This document shows, one piece after another, positions 17,193-26,501 of a stretch of DNA of 64,000 bases. How positions within the stretch are numbered: the first letter of the stretch is position 1; the number at the start of each line of letters is the position of its first letter. Below the pieces are notes generated by a model. It worked only from the letters and a program-made list of their open reading frames with translations, was not told the DNA's origin and did no database searches. A program made the position numbers and the translations under genes. Origin of the DNA: Bombella pollinis (lineage in GTDB: Bacteria; Pseudomonadota; Alphaproteobacteria; Acetobacterales; Acetobacteraceae); contig NZ_JANIDX010000005.1 of NCBI RefSeq assembly GCF_026385485.1, positions 146,238 to 210,237 of the forward strand, read 5' to 3'.

Positions 17193-18989
17193 CTAAACCC
17201 CTTTACGCAGCATAACACACTCTCCAACAGGCAAGAAACACTCCCCCCCTTGGCGCATAGAGTAGTTCTGCCTAAAGCAGGTAAGCAAAGGCAGGCGAAT
17301 CACGAAGCGGGCCCCACAAATATGCCTCTCCCCGCTCTCCTCATCCACACGCTCACAATTTTCGGCATAAAGGGCACCATCAAACGCCACAATAATTTGC
17401 CGACTAATGGCAAGCCCTAACCCAGAATGTCCCCCGAAATGCTCCCCCGCTGGACGCTCTGAATAGAATCGGTCGAAAATACTATCAAGTTTTGCTGGGG
17501 GGATACCGGGGCCTTCATCCTCAACAGCGATTTCTACAGCTGGACTACCGGGGGTGATGAAGCCGTCCTCCTCTAACTGAGGCGGCCCAATAACAGGGCG
17601 AATCACAAGCCGTATTGTTCCCTCTGCCGGAGAAAAGGATACAGCATTACCTATCAGATTATGGAAGACCTGCATTAAGCGATCCCGCACCACTTGCACA
17701 CAAATGATACGCTGCCCCTCTGGCACGATGAGGACTAAATGTGGCCCGCCTTCCTCACGAACAGTCTCATGAACATCAACAAATTGTTCTAATAACTCAA
17801 CAAGATTTACAATAACCCTGTCTTCCCGCTGCAACTCCCCTTCCACACGGCTAGCAAAGGAAATATCAGAGATTAACCGCTCTAACCGCCGCACATCGCC
17901 CCCGAGGATAGATAAAAGACGGTCCCGCGCCTGCATATTCGTAATCCGCGGTAACGTATCTAAAGCGGAACGGATGGAAGAGAGTGGATTCTTCAATTCA
18001 TGACTAACTTCTGCAGCAAAACGCTCCACATCATCCATACGTGCCCATAAGGCCAAGGCACTCTCCCGCAAAGCGCGCGCAAGCTCACCTATCTCATCGC
18101 GGCGGCGTAGTAATGTATAGGGCATGCTATCTATATGCCCCGCCCCCGGCTCGCGCATATCACGAGAGCGCACCACAAGCCGCCGCAAAGGAATAGCGAG
18201 GGTCATCGCAAGATACCATGAGAGCAAAACCGCCGCACCCATGCTCAGCAACATCATCACGATAATAACCCACCGCACCTTCATCAAAGAGCGATCAATA
18301 TCCGCATTAAAGCGCGTTAATTGAAGGACACCCACCGTCTGCCCCTCTATGAGGACAGGCTCTACAACCGTCATGACAAGCTCATGAGCATCTGTCAGAC
18401 GTATATAAGGTGGAATGTCTAACGGCGAACTGATTAAAACCCCATCGCCTGTCTCATTGCCAAAGTTTTGAGATGTTGTTGAATTATCTAATGGGACCGG
18501 CCCTTCCTTCGTATGTAACGGGATTAACGCTAAAACCCATGTATAAAGCTTATCAGCCATACTGACATTCGGCTGCCAGCTTACCCCTCCAATCGGGGAG
18601 GACTGCTTTTGGCTTTCTGTTAGAATATGGCCATTCGGTGCATAAAGGCGGGCTTCTGCATTGCGGCTAAACCGCACCATGCCCTCTAAAAGAGCATGAG
18701 CTTTTGTTACATCCAACTGCTTACCGGACGATACATCATCACATTGTGCGTGCCGTAGGACCGAGACATAAATCCGCGCCTGTTCGCGCAGGGCCTCAAT
18801 ACTATCCTCCAATAGCGTATTGCGTACCGCATTGATGGAGAGCAGCATCCCCCCCATAAAAAGTAAGGGTAAGAAATTAACCAGCAAGAGACGGCTTGTA
18901 AGTGGGGACACCCACCGCCGCAATTTAGGCAAACGCGATGCAAGCCACATATGCGCCATCCATCGCCGCGCCGCCTCTAATCCCGCCAT
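17193..18989 (-). CDS. chvG: Sensor histidine kinase ChvG
   Basis: A 598-residue membrane kinase, partner of ChvI. One N-terminal helix (SRLLLVNFLPLLFMGGMLLSI) and a second near residue 250 (WVIIVMMLLSMGAAVLLSWYL) flank a periplasmic sensor domain; then HAMP (LAIPLRRLVVRSRD), HisKA with the phosphorylated His in EVSHELKNPLSSIRSALD, N box NLIGNAVSF, and G boxes DEGPGIP and SGLGLAISRQI. ChvG senses acidity or envelope stress in Alphaproteobacteria. The frame runs on into chvI (to 19070), but ATG 18989, 22 bp after the chvI stop, gives the usual start. The last 30 residues extend past the normal end. Confidence 0.9.
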   Translation of the reverse strand: MAGLEAARRWMAHMWLASRLPKLRRWVSPLTSRLLLVNFLPLLFMGGMLLSINAVRNTLLEDSIEALREQARIYVSVLRHAQCDDVSSGKQLDVTKAHALLEGMVRFSRNAEARLYAPNGHILTESQKQSSPIGGVSWQPNVSMADKLYTWVLALIPLHTKEGPVPLDNSTTSQNFGNETGDGVLISSPLDIPPYIRLTDAHELVMTVVEPVLIEGQTVGVLQLTRFNADIDRSLMKVRWVIIVMMLLSMGAAVLLSWYLAMTLAIPLRRLVVRSRDMREPGAGHIDSMPYTLLRRRDEIGELARALRESALALWARMDDVERFAAEVSHELKNPLSSIRSALDTLPRITNMQARDRLLSILGGDVRRLERLISDISFASRVEGELQREDRVIVNLVELLEQFVDVHETVREEGGPHLVLIVPEGQRIICVQVVRDRLMQVFHNLIGNAVSFSPAEGTIRLVIRPVIGPPQLEEDGFITPGSPAVEIAVEDEGPGIPPAKLDSIFDRFYSERPAGEHFGGHSGLGLAISRQIIVAFDGALYAENCERVDEESGERHICGARFVIRLPLLTCFRQNYSMRQGGECFLPVGECVMLRKGV

Positions 18990-19011
18990 CACGTACTCAA
19001 CCTTTGCTGTA

Positions 19012-19788
19012 TTACTCCCGATACCGATATCCAACACCATAAAGGGTTTCGATATGGTTAAAGCTGTCATCTATATGGCGGAACTTTTTGCGGACCCGCT
19101 TAATGTGACTATCGATTGTGCGGTCATCAACATAAATACTATCGCCATAAGCCGCATCGATAAGCTGGTCGCGCGATTTCACCATCCCCGGCCTTAATAC
19201 AAGGGCCTTAACGAGCAAAAACTCCGTCACGGTTAAGGCAACATCCTGCCCACTCCACATACATTGATGGCGCGCCTCATCAAGCGATAACCCCCCACGA
19301 ACGATGATTTCATTACGCCCTGAGCCTTCACCATCCAATCCGGTTTGGCTTATCTCATGCCGCCGTAGCAAAGCCCGAATACGCTCAACTAACAAACGAA
19401 CAGAAAAAGGCTTAGTGATGTAATCATCCGCTCCAAGCCGTAAGCCCATCAACTGGTCTAATTCTTCATCTTTGGAGGTCAGAAAAATAACGGGCAAACT
19501 GCTCGAGCGCATCCGTAGACGGCGTAAAAGCTCCATCCCATCCATACGCGGCATTTTAACATCCAACACGGCCAAAGACGCCGCACGCGATAAAATACCC
19601 TGTAAGGCACTTTCCCCATCCGTATAGGTATGGACGGTAAATCCCTCAGCCTCCAATGTCATCTGCACAGAGGCTAGAATATTACGATCATCATCTACAA
19701 GGGCGATGATGGGGGCCTTCTGCCCACCGCCGCCACATGTTTCTTCCCCAAAAGGTTTATAAACACCAGGGAAGGAACTCTTCACCAT
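19012..19788 (-). CDS. chvI: Response regulator ChvI (OmpR family)
   Basis: A 258-residue response regulator. The receiver domain has D32-D34 and phospho-acceptor D76 (VLDVKMPRMDG), Thr in FLTSKDEE and Lys in DYITKPFS. The OmpR-type winged helix follows (LTVTEFLLVKALVLRPG, then YVDDRTIDSHIKRVRKKF). ATG 19788 has an excellent Shine-Dalgarno (GGAG, 5-nt spacer), so I prefer it to upstream starts at 19824 and 19803. It is the first gene of chvI-chvG-rapZ-zur; the promoter should lie in the AT-rich region after 19790. Confidence 0.93.
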   Translation of the reverse strand: MVKSSFPGVYKPFGEETCGGGGQKAPIIALVDDDRNILASVQMTLEAEGFTVHTYTDGESALQGILSRAASLAVLDVKMPRMDGMELLRRLRMRSSSLPVIFLTSKDEELDQLMGLRLGADDYITKPFSVRLLVERIRALLRRHEISQTGLDGEGSGRNEIIVRGGLSLDEARHQCMWSGQDVALTVTEFLLVKALVLRPGMVKSRDQLIDAAYGDSIYVDDRTIDSHIKRVRKKFRHIDDSFNHIETLYGVGYRYRE

Positions 19789-19865
19789 GGGAACTCCTAC
19801 CATTAACCACGGAGCTAGAAACAACCGAGAATCTCGCCCCTATGGCACAATATAATTTCAAAACT

Positions 19866-19895
19866 GACGGATATATCTAAAATCCATATCCGGTC
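19866..19895. promoter_or_regulatory. Inverted repeat in the divergent chvI-grpE intergenic region
   Basis: The 411-bp space 19789-20199 between divergent chvI and grpE is AT-rich. It holds an inverted repeat, GACGGATAT at 19866-19874 and ATATCCGGTC at 19886-19895, pairing over 9 bp with one bulged base and an 11-nt gap. It could be an operator for chvI (for example autoregulation by ChvI, which binds repeated sites) or a structured leader. I see no reliable -35/-10 pair and no ORF in the rest of the space. Confidence 0.35.
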
Positions 19896-20199
19896 ATAAT
19901 TTATACACCAAAAATTCATAATTTTTAAATACCTAATAATATGGTCTATGTAAGTTATTGTACCTCTATTTTACTTTTCATTAACCTATGAATGCCGCAC
20001 AGAACCTTTTTCCTCATATCTATCGATGCAGCTATTATCTCTTATCGATATTGTACGAAATCACCTCCCCCCAGCCCAAGGCCTTGCAAAAGACGTGCAA
20101 AGCCACGACATTCAAAATCTCAGGAGACTAGCGTGCGATGATGGTCTCTGCCATATAAAGCAGGCTCGCTATCCCATAAGACGCGAATAGGGTCACGAT

Positions 20200-20799
20200 A
20201 TGACAGAACAAACATCTCATACCGATACAGAACAACCTAACCCCACCCCGCATGAAGCCCCAGCAGATGAAGGCCACACGCAAGGGCAAGAGGGTACTGC
20301 CGAAGAACGCATCGCCGCCTTAGAAGAGAAATTGGCCGAGATGGAAGACCGCTGGAAACGCTCTGAAGCGGAAAACCAGAATCTTCGCACCCGCCATAAG
20401 CGTGAACTTGAGGATGCCCGTCATTACTCGGTGCAGAAATTTGCGCGCGATGTTGTAGAGGCTGCCGAGAACCTTCAACGAGGCCTCTCTGCTTTACCCC
20501 CGCATGAAGAAGGCGAAGATGGACTCATCACCCGCCTGCGTGAAGGGTTTGAGGGGACAGAGCGTGCCTTCCTCTCCATTTTGGAGCGGCATGGCATCAC
20601 CAAACAAGACCCCACCCATGAGCCTTTTGATGCCAATCTTCATCAAGCCATGCAGGAGCAAGAGGTCGATCACCTCCCACCAGGGCATGTCGTCCAAGCA
20701 TGGACACCAACATGGTTACTCAAAGACCGGCTGCTTAAACCTGCTATGGTTATAGTCTCCAACCCTTCCTCAACCGGTCAAGCACCGAAGAAGGATTAA
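20200..20799 (+). CDS. grpE: Nucleotide exchange factor GrpE
   Basis: A 199-residue co-chaperone. It has an acidic disordered N-terminus (about 1-35), a long coiled coil (AALEEKLAEMEDRWKRSEAENQNL, about 38-75), and the GrpE head with LREGFEGTERAFLSILERHGI, FDANLHQAM and GHVVQAWTPTWLLKDRLLKPAMVIVS. GrpE opens DnaK for ADP release in the Hsp70 cycle. AGGG stands 7 nt before the ATG. In many alphaproteobacteria grpE follows hrcA; here no hrcA lies upstream, and a heat-shock promoter upstream is likely but I could not place one with confidence. Confidence 0.95.
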   Translation: MTEQTSHTDTEQPNPTPHEAPADEGHTQGQEGTAEERIAALEEKLAEMEDRWKRSEAENQNLRTRHKRELEDARHYSVQKFARDVVEAAENLQRGLSALPPHEEGEDGLITRLREGFEGTERAFLSILERHGITKQDPTHEPFDANLHQAMQEQEVDHLPPGHVVQAWTPTWLLKDRLLKPAMVIVSNPSSTGQAPKKD

Positions 20800-20823
20800 G
20801 AAAAACAACACCCTCATGGCTCC

Positions 20824-21789
20824 ATGACGAACATTCAGAACATCCTTATTATTCGTCATGGGGCCTTGGGGGATGTTTGTCAGGCCTTTGAGGCCTTTGC
20901 CTCCATTCGGCAGGCCTTTGCGCATGCCCATATTACCCTCCTCACCAGCAGCCCTTATCAGGCTCTTGCTGTCTCCACCCCTTGGTTTGACGCTATCGCG
21001 ATTGATGACCGCCCCCCCATCACACATTGGCGGCATTGGCGTAATATCCGCGCCCTGTTACACAAGATGGACCTTGTGTTCGACCTCCAAAACTCTGGTC
21101 GTACGAGCCGTTATCGCACGCTTGCACCGCGTACTATCCTATGGTCAGGCCAACAAAAGCGGGCGAGCCTCCCTCATCATAATCCCCAAGCCCGCCAGAT
21201 GCATACGCTCTGCCGACAACGCGACCAGCTCCGCAGCGCAAATGTCCCTTTACAGCCCCGCACGATTCCAACCTTTCTAAAGGATGAAGGCCCATTCCTT
21301 ACTGAACCTTATGTGGTGCTTGTCCCCGGTGCTGCACCACATAGACCCGCCAAGCGATGGCCCCTCACCTATTTTGCAGATTTAGCCCACACTATCGCCG
21401 CATGGGGGTATGTCCCCCTCATTGTAGGGAGTGCAACAGACGCTCCCCTTGCCGCGCATATCTGCCACCATGTTCCCACAGCGCGGGACTTTACCGGCAA
21501 AACCACATTGCCTGCTTTAGCAGGGCTGCTCCATCGCGCTTTGCTTTGTTGTGGCAATGATACTGGGCCACTACATATGGCCGCTATGATGGATTGCCCC
21601 ACCTTAACCCTCTTTTCTGCCGAGAGTGACCCCCGCCGTTGCGCCCCCCACGGCCTCACAGTAGGGCAAAACCGCGTGATGCAAGCAGATACGCTTGCTC
21701 ATATACAGCCAGAGCGTGTGATGACCTTGCTACACGATTGGGGCCTCCCCCTCATGCAAGCACGCAGAGCACATTACGCAAAAAAATGA
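20824..21789 (+). CDS. Glycosyltransferase family 9 protein (heptosyltransferase-like)
   Basis: A 321-residue GT-B enzyme of family 9, the family of ADP-heptose:LPS heptosyltransferases. Motifs include ILIIRHGALGDVCQAF at the N-terminus, VLVPGAAPHRPAKRWP in the middle, and the donor site CCGNDTGPLHMAAMMDCPTLTLFS. It would act at the cytoplasmic face on lipid A-core. It starts 24 bp after grpE, in the same direction, without a clear Shine-Dalgarno, and may be coupled to grpE transcription. It ends 145 bp before thrS. Confidence 0.85.
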   Translation: MTNIQNILIIRHGALGDVCQAFEAFASIRQAFAHAHITLLTSSPYQALAVSTPWFDAIAIDDRPPITHWRHWRNIRALLHKMDLVFDLQNSGRTSRYRTLAPRTILWSGQQKRASLPHHNPQARQMHTLCRQRDQLRSANVPLQPRTIPTFLKDEGPFLTEPYVVLVPGAAPHRPAKRWPLTYFADLAHTIAAWGYVPLIVGSATDAPLAAHICHHVPTARDFTGKTTLPALAGLLHRALLCCGNDTGPLHMAAMMDCPTLTLFSAESDPRRCAPHGLTVGQNRVMQADTLAHIQPERVMTLLHDWGLPLMQARRAHYAKK

Positions 21790-21934
21790 TCCAGCGGCAC
21801 ACTATCTCATATTAGAGCTTGCAGAGACATAACTTTAAAGGCCATTTTGCCATCCGCTATGTTCAACGAATCCCTTTTCGCTTATCATGAGCTGAAGAAT
21901 CCCTCTTGATGATGACTGACCAAGGAGTCCTTTC

Positions 21935-23881
21935 ATGCCCGCCATTACCCTACCCGATGGAAGCATTCGCACCTTCGATGGGGCAGTGACAGGGACAACT
22001 ATCGCCGACTCCATTGGTCCAGGTTTAGCCCGTGCGGCCATCGCGATGGAGGTTGACGGCAAGGCTGTGGATATAGGCTTTACCATCACGCAGGATAGCA
22101 CTGTTCGTTTCATCACCCGCAAAGATGAAGATGCCCTCCCGATGATTCGCCATGATGCTGCCCATGTCATGGCCGAGGCTGTGCAAGCCCTCTGGCCGGG
22201 GACGCAAGTGACCATCGGGCCAAGCATTAAAGACGGCTTTTATTACGACTTCTTCCGCGACAAGCCCTTCACCCCTGCCGATTTTGACGCCATCGAAACC
22301 AAAATGGCCGAGATTATCGCCCGTGGAGATGCCTTCACACGAGAGGTATGGGACCGTAACGAGGCCATTGCCTTCTTTGAGGAACGCGGTGAGAGCTTTA
22401 AGGCCGAATTGATTCGCGACCTGCCAGAGAGTGAGGAGATTTCCATTTACCGCCAAGGGGAATGGTTAGACCTCTGCCGTGGGCCGCATCTCCGCACGAC
22501 AGGGGATGTTGGCAATGCCTTTAAGCTCATGCGGGTAGCCGGGGCTTATTGGCGGGGGGACCATCGCAACCCCATGCTTACGCGCATCTATGGCACAGCA
22601 TGGCGCGATAAAAAGGAGCTTAAAGCCTATCTAGAACGCCTAGAAGAGGCCGAAAAACGCGACCATCGCCGCATTGGCCGGGATATGGACCTGTTCCATA
22701 TTCAAGAAGAAGCCGTAGGGCAGATTTTCTGGCATCAAAAAGGTTGGCGGCTCTACACAGCGGTGCAAGATTATATGCGCCGCGCCCAGAACCGAAACGG
22801 CTATCAAGAAGTCCGCACCCCTCAACTTGTGGACCGCACCTTGTGGGAAGCCTCCGGCCATTGGGATAAATATCGTGAGCATATGTTCATCGCCACAGTG
22901 GAGGATGAGGATAAGACCCTCGCCCTCAAACCGATGAACTGCCCTTGCCATGTGCAGATTTTCCGCCATGGTTTGCGCTCTTACCGAGAGCTGCCGCTGC
23001 GTATGGCTGAGTTCGGGGCCTGTCATCGCTATGAACCCTCCGGCTCGCTGCATGGGATTATGCGTGTGCGCGGCTTTACGCAGGATGATGCGCATATCTT
23101 CTGCACGGATGACCAAATCGCTGAAGAAACGGCCCGCTTCGTCACTATGCTAGGCGAGGTCTATCAAGATTTTGGCTTTGAGAGCTTCCGCGTCAAGTTT
23201 TCCGACCGACCTGAAGCCCGTGCTGGCTCTGATGAGGTCTGGGACCGTGCCGAAGGAGCCTTAAAACGTGCCTGCGAAATGGTTGGGGTAGAGTATGAGT
23301 TAAACCCCGGCGAAGGTGCCTTTTACGGGCCGAAATTGGAGTTCGTGCTGACTGATGCCATCGGGCGCGACTGGCAATGTGGGACATTGCAGGTCGATTA
23401 TGTTCTGCCAGAGCGGCTAGATGCCTCTTATATTGGTGAAGATAGTGCCCGCCACCGGCCCGTTATGCTCCATCGCGCTATCTTGGGGAGTTTTGAACGC
23501 TTCCTTGGTATCCTCATTGAGCAATATGCCGGGAAGTTCCCCCTCTGGCTGGCCCCAACGCAAGTTGTGGTAGCGAGCATCGTGACGGATGCCGCTGATT
23601 ATGCCCAAGAGATTACCGCACGTCTGCAAAAAGCGGGCTTGCATGCGGAGGCTGATATTCGCAATGAGAAAATCAATGCGAAGGTGCGTGAGCATAGCCT
23701 TGCCCGTGTACCAGTCATCCTCGTTGTTGGCCGCCGTGAGGCAGAGGAAGGTACAGTCAGCCTCCGCCGCCTTGGGGAGCAAGCCCAAAAGGTCCTCCCT
23801 TTTGAGGAGATCCTCCCCGCCTTGCAGGAGGAGGCAACACCGCCGGACCTCCTCCGCGCTATGCAGCAGAAAACAGCCTGA
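21935..23881 (+). CDS. thrS: Threonine--tRNA ligase
   Basis: A 648-residue class II synthetase with the complete domain set: TGS domain (about 1-60), editing domain with HDAAHVMAEAV (about 70-225), catalytic core with motif 2 (ACHRYEPSGSLHGIMRVRGFTQDDAHIF) and zinc ligands Cys in MNCPCHV plus two His, motif 3 near LHRAILGSFERFLGILIE, and a C-terminal anticodon-binding domain (TQVVVASIV, then REAEEGTVSLRRLG). AAGGAG stands 7 nt before the ATG. I looked for a T-box or E. coli-type operator in the leader and saw neither. infC follows, an order found in many proteobacteria. Confidence 0.97.
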   Translation: MPAITLPDGSIRTFDGAVTGTTIADSIGPGLARAAIAMEVDGKAVDIGFTITQDSTVRFITRKDEDALPMIRHDAAHVMAEAVQALWPGTQVTIGPSIKDGFYYDFFRDKPFTPADFDAIETKMAEIIARGDAFTREVWDRNEAIAFFEERGESFKAELIRDLPESEEISIYRQGEWLDLCRGPHLRTTGDVGNAFKLMRVAGAYWRGDHRNPMLTRIYGTAWRDKKELKAYLERLEEAEKRDHRRIGRDMDLFHIQEEAVGQIFWHQKGWRLYTAVQDYMRRAQNRNGYQEVRTPQLVDRTLWEASGHWDKYREHMFIATVEDEDKTLALKPMNCPCHVQIFRHGLRSYRELPLRMAEFGACHRYEPSGSLHGIMRVRGFTQDDAHIFCTDDQIAEETARFVTMLGEVYQDFGFESFRVKFSDRPEARAGSDEVWDRAEGALKRACEMVGVEYELNPGEGAFYGPKLEFVLTDAIGRDWQCGTLQVDYVLPERLDASYIGEDSARHRPVMLHRAILGSFERFLGILIEQYAGKFPLWLAPTQVVVASIVTDAADYAQEITARLQKAGLHAEADIRNEKINAKVREHSLARVPVILVVGRREAEEGTVSLRRLGEQAQKVLPFEEILPALQEEATPPDLLRAMQQKTA

Positions 23882-24002
23882 TACGCAGTCCATCCTCCCC
23901 CCTTGCGCCGTACCCGCACGGGGGGTATGAATCTAAACAGAAAGTTTGAGACCCCTCACCGTTTTGTATCGGATGAGGCCCTAACATCGACAGGAGATGA
24001 CC

Positions 24003-24557
24003 ATAGCTAGACCGCCGTTTCCCGCCGCCCCTAATCGCGAAGGGCCGCGCGTTAATGAAGAGATCCGAGTGCCGCAGGTGCGCGTTATTGATGCCGCAGG
24101 CGAGATGGTTGGCATTATGTCAACAAGAGAGGCTCTTTCCCGTGCTTTTTCTGAAGGGTTAGACCTGCTGGAAATCAGCCCTACGGCCGAGCCTCCGGTG
24201 GCGAAGATTCTCGATTACGGCAAGTTCAAATATGAACAGCAAAAGAAGCGTAACGAGGCCCGCAAAAAGCAAAAGGTCATTGAGATTAAAGAGGTCAAGG
24301 TCCGCCCCGGTACCGGCGAGCATGACTTCCAGACCAAGGCGAAGGCTGTCCGTTCCTTCTTAGAAGAAGGCGATAAGGTTAAGGTCTCTCTCCGCTTTAA
24401 AGGCCGTGAGGTTGCTCATCAGGAGCTTGGCTCTAAGATGATGCACCGCATCCGCGAGTCTGTGGATGATATTGCTAAAGCTGAGCAAACCCCTCGCTTG
24501 GAAAATCGTCAGATGATTATGATTCTGGCCCCAAGCAAACAGCGGGATACAAAGTAG
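24003..24557 (+). CDS. infC: Translation initiation factor IF-3, probably with an AUA start
   Basis: A 184-residue IF-3: N-terminal domain with RVNEEIRVPQVRVID and DLLEISPTAEPPVAKILDYGKFKYEQQKK linker, C-terminal domain with KVRPGTGEHDFQTKAKAVRSFLEEGDKVKVSLRFKGRE. The Shine-Dalgarno AGGAG (23992-23996) touches ATG 23997 without any spacer, too close to use. Six nucleotides further, in the same frame, is an ATA (24003) giving ARPPFPAAP, the common start in relatives. IF-3 rejects unusual start codons and so represses its own mRNA; infC genes keep AUU or similar for that purpose. A terminator follows, so rpmI and rplT are not in this operon. Confidence 0.85.
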   Translation: MARPPFPAAPNREGPRVNEEIRVPQVRVIDAAGEMVGIMSTREALSRAFSEGLDLLEISPTAEPPVAKILDYGKFKYEQQKKRNEARKKQKVIEIKEVKVRPGTGEHDFQTKAKAVRSFLEEGDKVKVSLRFKGREVAHQELGSKMMHRIRESVDDIAKAEQTPRLENRQMIMILAPSKQRDTK

Positions 24558-24575
24558 GCTTTGTACTTGCTCCAT

Positions 24576-24609
24576 AAAAAACCCGGTCCTTTATAAGGCC
24601 GGGTTTTTT
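24576..24609. terminator. Bidirectional intrinsic terminator
   Basis: AAAAAACCCGG and CCGGGTTTTTT pair around a loop TCCTTTATAAGG (which can add a few pairs). It ends infC on the plus strand and metF on the minus strand. Confidence 0.9.
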
Positions 24610-24617
24610 AGTTTCTA

Positions 24618-25496
24618 TCAGCTTGCAAACTCCACAAGTGGATGCGACCGCTGCCGCCCTAATAAAGTGCATAAGGTAGAGGTAGGGACACTTTGATTGA
24701 GCGTATAAAAATGGAAATGCTCCACCCCTTCCGCGCGCAAACGCTGGCAGAGGCGATCCACCACCACGGCACTCAAGCGCGTGCGAATAGGGGGGAGGTC
24801 ATCCACCCCCTCAAAGAGCGTTTTTAACTCCTCCGGGACAGAAGCCCCGCACATTTTGGCAAAACGCCATGCTTGTGCCGCCTTACCAATAGGCAAAATC
24901 CCCGGTACGATGGGTTTATTAATCCCCGCCTTCACCGCACGATCCCGGAAGCGCAAAAAACATTCTGGGTCAAAAAAGAATTGCGTAATCGCCCTATCGG
25001 CCCCTGCATCAAACTTCTCTTTAAGATGCTCAATATCAGACTGCGCCGATTGCGCCTCGGGGTGCGTCTCTGGGTATGCCGCAACAGAGATCTCAAAAGG
25101 GGCAATCTTCTTCAGCCCCGCTACAAGGTCTGCTGCATAATGATACCCCTCTGAGTGCGGGCGATAAGGCGTTGGGGCCTCACCTTTGGCAACCGGGGCA
25201 TCACCCCGCAACGCCACAATATGCTTTACCCCTAGGTCCCAATAAGCACGGGCGACATCATCCACCTCACCTTTAGCGGCATTAACGCATGTAAGATGCC
25301 CCGCCAATGGGATAGGCAATGCCTCTACCATCTGTCGTAACGCCTCTAACGTACGCTCCCGCGAGGACCCACCCGCCCCGTATGTAACGGACATAAAGCG
25401 TGGCTCATAGGCAGCAAGACGCTGCGCTACCCGCAATAAAGCCGCGGCTTTCTCGTCCGTCTTAGCGGGAAAAAATTCGAATGAGACCTCAGCCAT
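24618..25496 (-). CDS. metF: 5,10-methylenetetrahydrofolate reductase
   Basis: A 292-residue FAD-dependent TIM-barrel enzyme that makes 5-methyl-THF for methionine synthesis. Motifs are VSFEFFPAKTDE near the start (catalytic Glu), SVTYGAGGSSRERT, LTCVNA, ALRGD, VAAYPETHPEA, the segment GADRAITQFFFD, and PGILPI. It supplies the methyl donor for MetE encoded 1.2 kb away on the other strand. It follows the ArsR-methyltransferase gene by 30 bp, so the two form an operon likely controlled by that regulator. Confidence 0.95.
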   Translation of the reverse strand: MAEVSFEFFPAKTDEKAAALLRVAQRLAAYEPRFMSVTYGAGGSSRERTLEALRQMVEALPIPLAGHLTCVNAAKGEVDDVARAYWDLGVKHIVALRGDAPVAKGEAPTPYRPHSEGYHYAADLVAGLKKIAPFEISVAAYPETHPEAQSAQSDIEHLKEKFDAGADRAITQFFFDPECFLRFRDRAVKAGINKPIVPGILPIGKAAQAWRFAKMCGASVPEELKTLFEGVDDLPPIRTRLSAVVVDRLCQRLRAEGVEHFHFYTLNQSVPTSTLCTLLGRQRSHPLVEFAS

Positions 25497-25526
25497 GATG
25501 TCCGTTCCTTCTAAAATAAATGTACG

Positions 25527-26495
25527 TTATGGCGTTTTCGAATCCTGATGTAACGGCAGGCGGCCCATCCAAAGCTTAACCGTCAACTCACCATCCAAAG
25601 AGAGAGGCGGGTCTAACTCCAACCCAGCCGCTTTAAACCATTGCTGCATGCGCTCATCACTAAAACCGAGATACATATGCGCATCCCGCGTACGGAGCTC
25701 CTCACGGTCATGCAGGGCGAAATCCACCACCAGCAAACGCCCACCAGGGCTTAAAATCCGCGCCGATTCGGCAATCACAGCCGCCGGATGCTGCGCATAA
25801 CGCAAGGCCTGATGCAAAATCGTCAGGTCAGCCGAGCCTGCGGCTAACGGCAGAGCATAAAAATTCCCCTGCCGTAACTTAATCTCCTCACCATCAGCCG
25901 TGCGATCATCTTCCAATTTCACACGCGCTAGCCGGAGCATAGAAGGGCTACGGTCAAACCCAATGGCACTCTCACAACGTGGGGCGAGAAGCTCCAACAT
26001 GCGCCCCGTACCTGTCCCAATATCCACCACGCGCCCCAATGGCCCCGGTCCGACAAGCTCCATAATGGCCGACTCGACCGAATCTTCCGAGACATGAAGG
26101 GAGCGAATCGCATCCCATTCCGCGGCATGGACCTCAAACCAATCTTCTGCCTCACCCATACGGACATTCCGCACAGCTTGGAGACGTTGACGGTCAGCCC
26201 GGCCTATCTCGTCATCTTCTTCCTCATGATAACGCCGCCAATGGTCCAACGCGGCAAAGATGGGCTCTAGGTCATTCTCATCTCCTAAGGCGAGAAAAAC
26301 CCAGCTCCCTTCCTTACGGCGTTCCACCAACTCCGCCTCCGCCAGTACTTTAACATGGCGAGAGACACGCGGCTGGCTCTGGCCCAAAACTTGAGCCAGC
26401 TCACCGACAGACAACTCCATCTCACGCAATAAACGTAAGATTCGCAAACGTGTTGGCTCTGCAAGAGCCTGAAAGATGATAAGAGCACGATCCAT
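25527..26495 (-). CDS. ArsR family regulator fused to a SAM-dependent methyltransferase domain (SahR-like)
   Basis: A 322-residue fusion. Residues 1-95 are an ArsR winged helix (ALAEPTRLRILRLLREMELSVGELAQVLGQSQPRVSRHVKVL). Residues about 115-310 are a class I methyltransferase fold with the SAM motif VVDIGTGTGRMLELL and LVVDFALHDREELR. The setting (upstream of metF, divergent from metE) fits SahR, the methionine-cycle ArsR regulator described in Proteobacteria that responds to S-adenosylhomocysteine; that identity is inferred. The C-terminal domain may serve as SAM/SAH sensor rather than enzyme. A perfect palindrome lies 7 bp before its start, suggesting autorepression. No Shine-Dalgarno is visible. 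Confidence 0.8.
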   Translation of the reverse strand: MDRALIIFQALAEPTRLRILRLLREMELSVGELAQVLGQSQPRVSRHVKVLAEAELVERRKEGSWVFLALGDENDLEPIFAALDHWRRYHEEEDDEIGRADRQRLQAVRNVRMGEAEDWFEVHAAEWDAIRSLHVSEDSVESAIMELVGPGPLGRVVDIGTGTGRMLELLAPRCESAIGFDRSPSMLRLARVKLEDDRTADGEEIKLRQGNFYALPLAAGSADLTILHQALRYAQHPAAVIAESARILSPGGRLLVVDFALHDREELRTRDAHMYLGFSDERMQQWFKAAGLELDPPLSLDGELTVKLWMGRLPLHQDSKTP

Positions 26496-26501
26496 GTGAG
26501 A

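Noticed and set aside
21790..21934. T-box or thrS-type operator before thrS
   Set aside because: No T-box core and no tRNA-like hairpins were seen in this leader.
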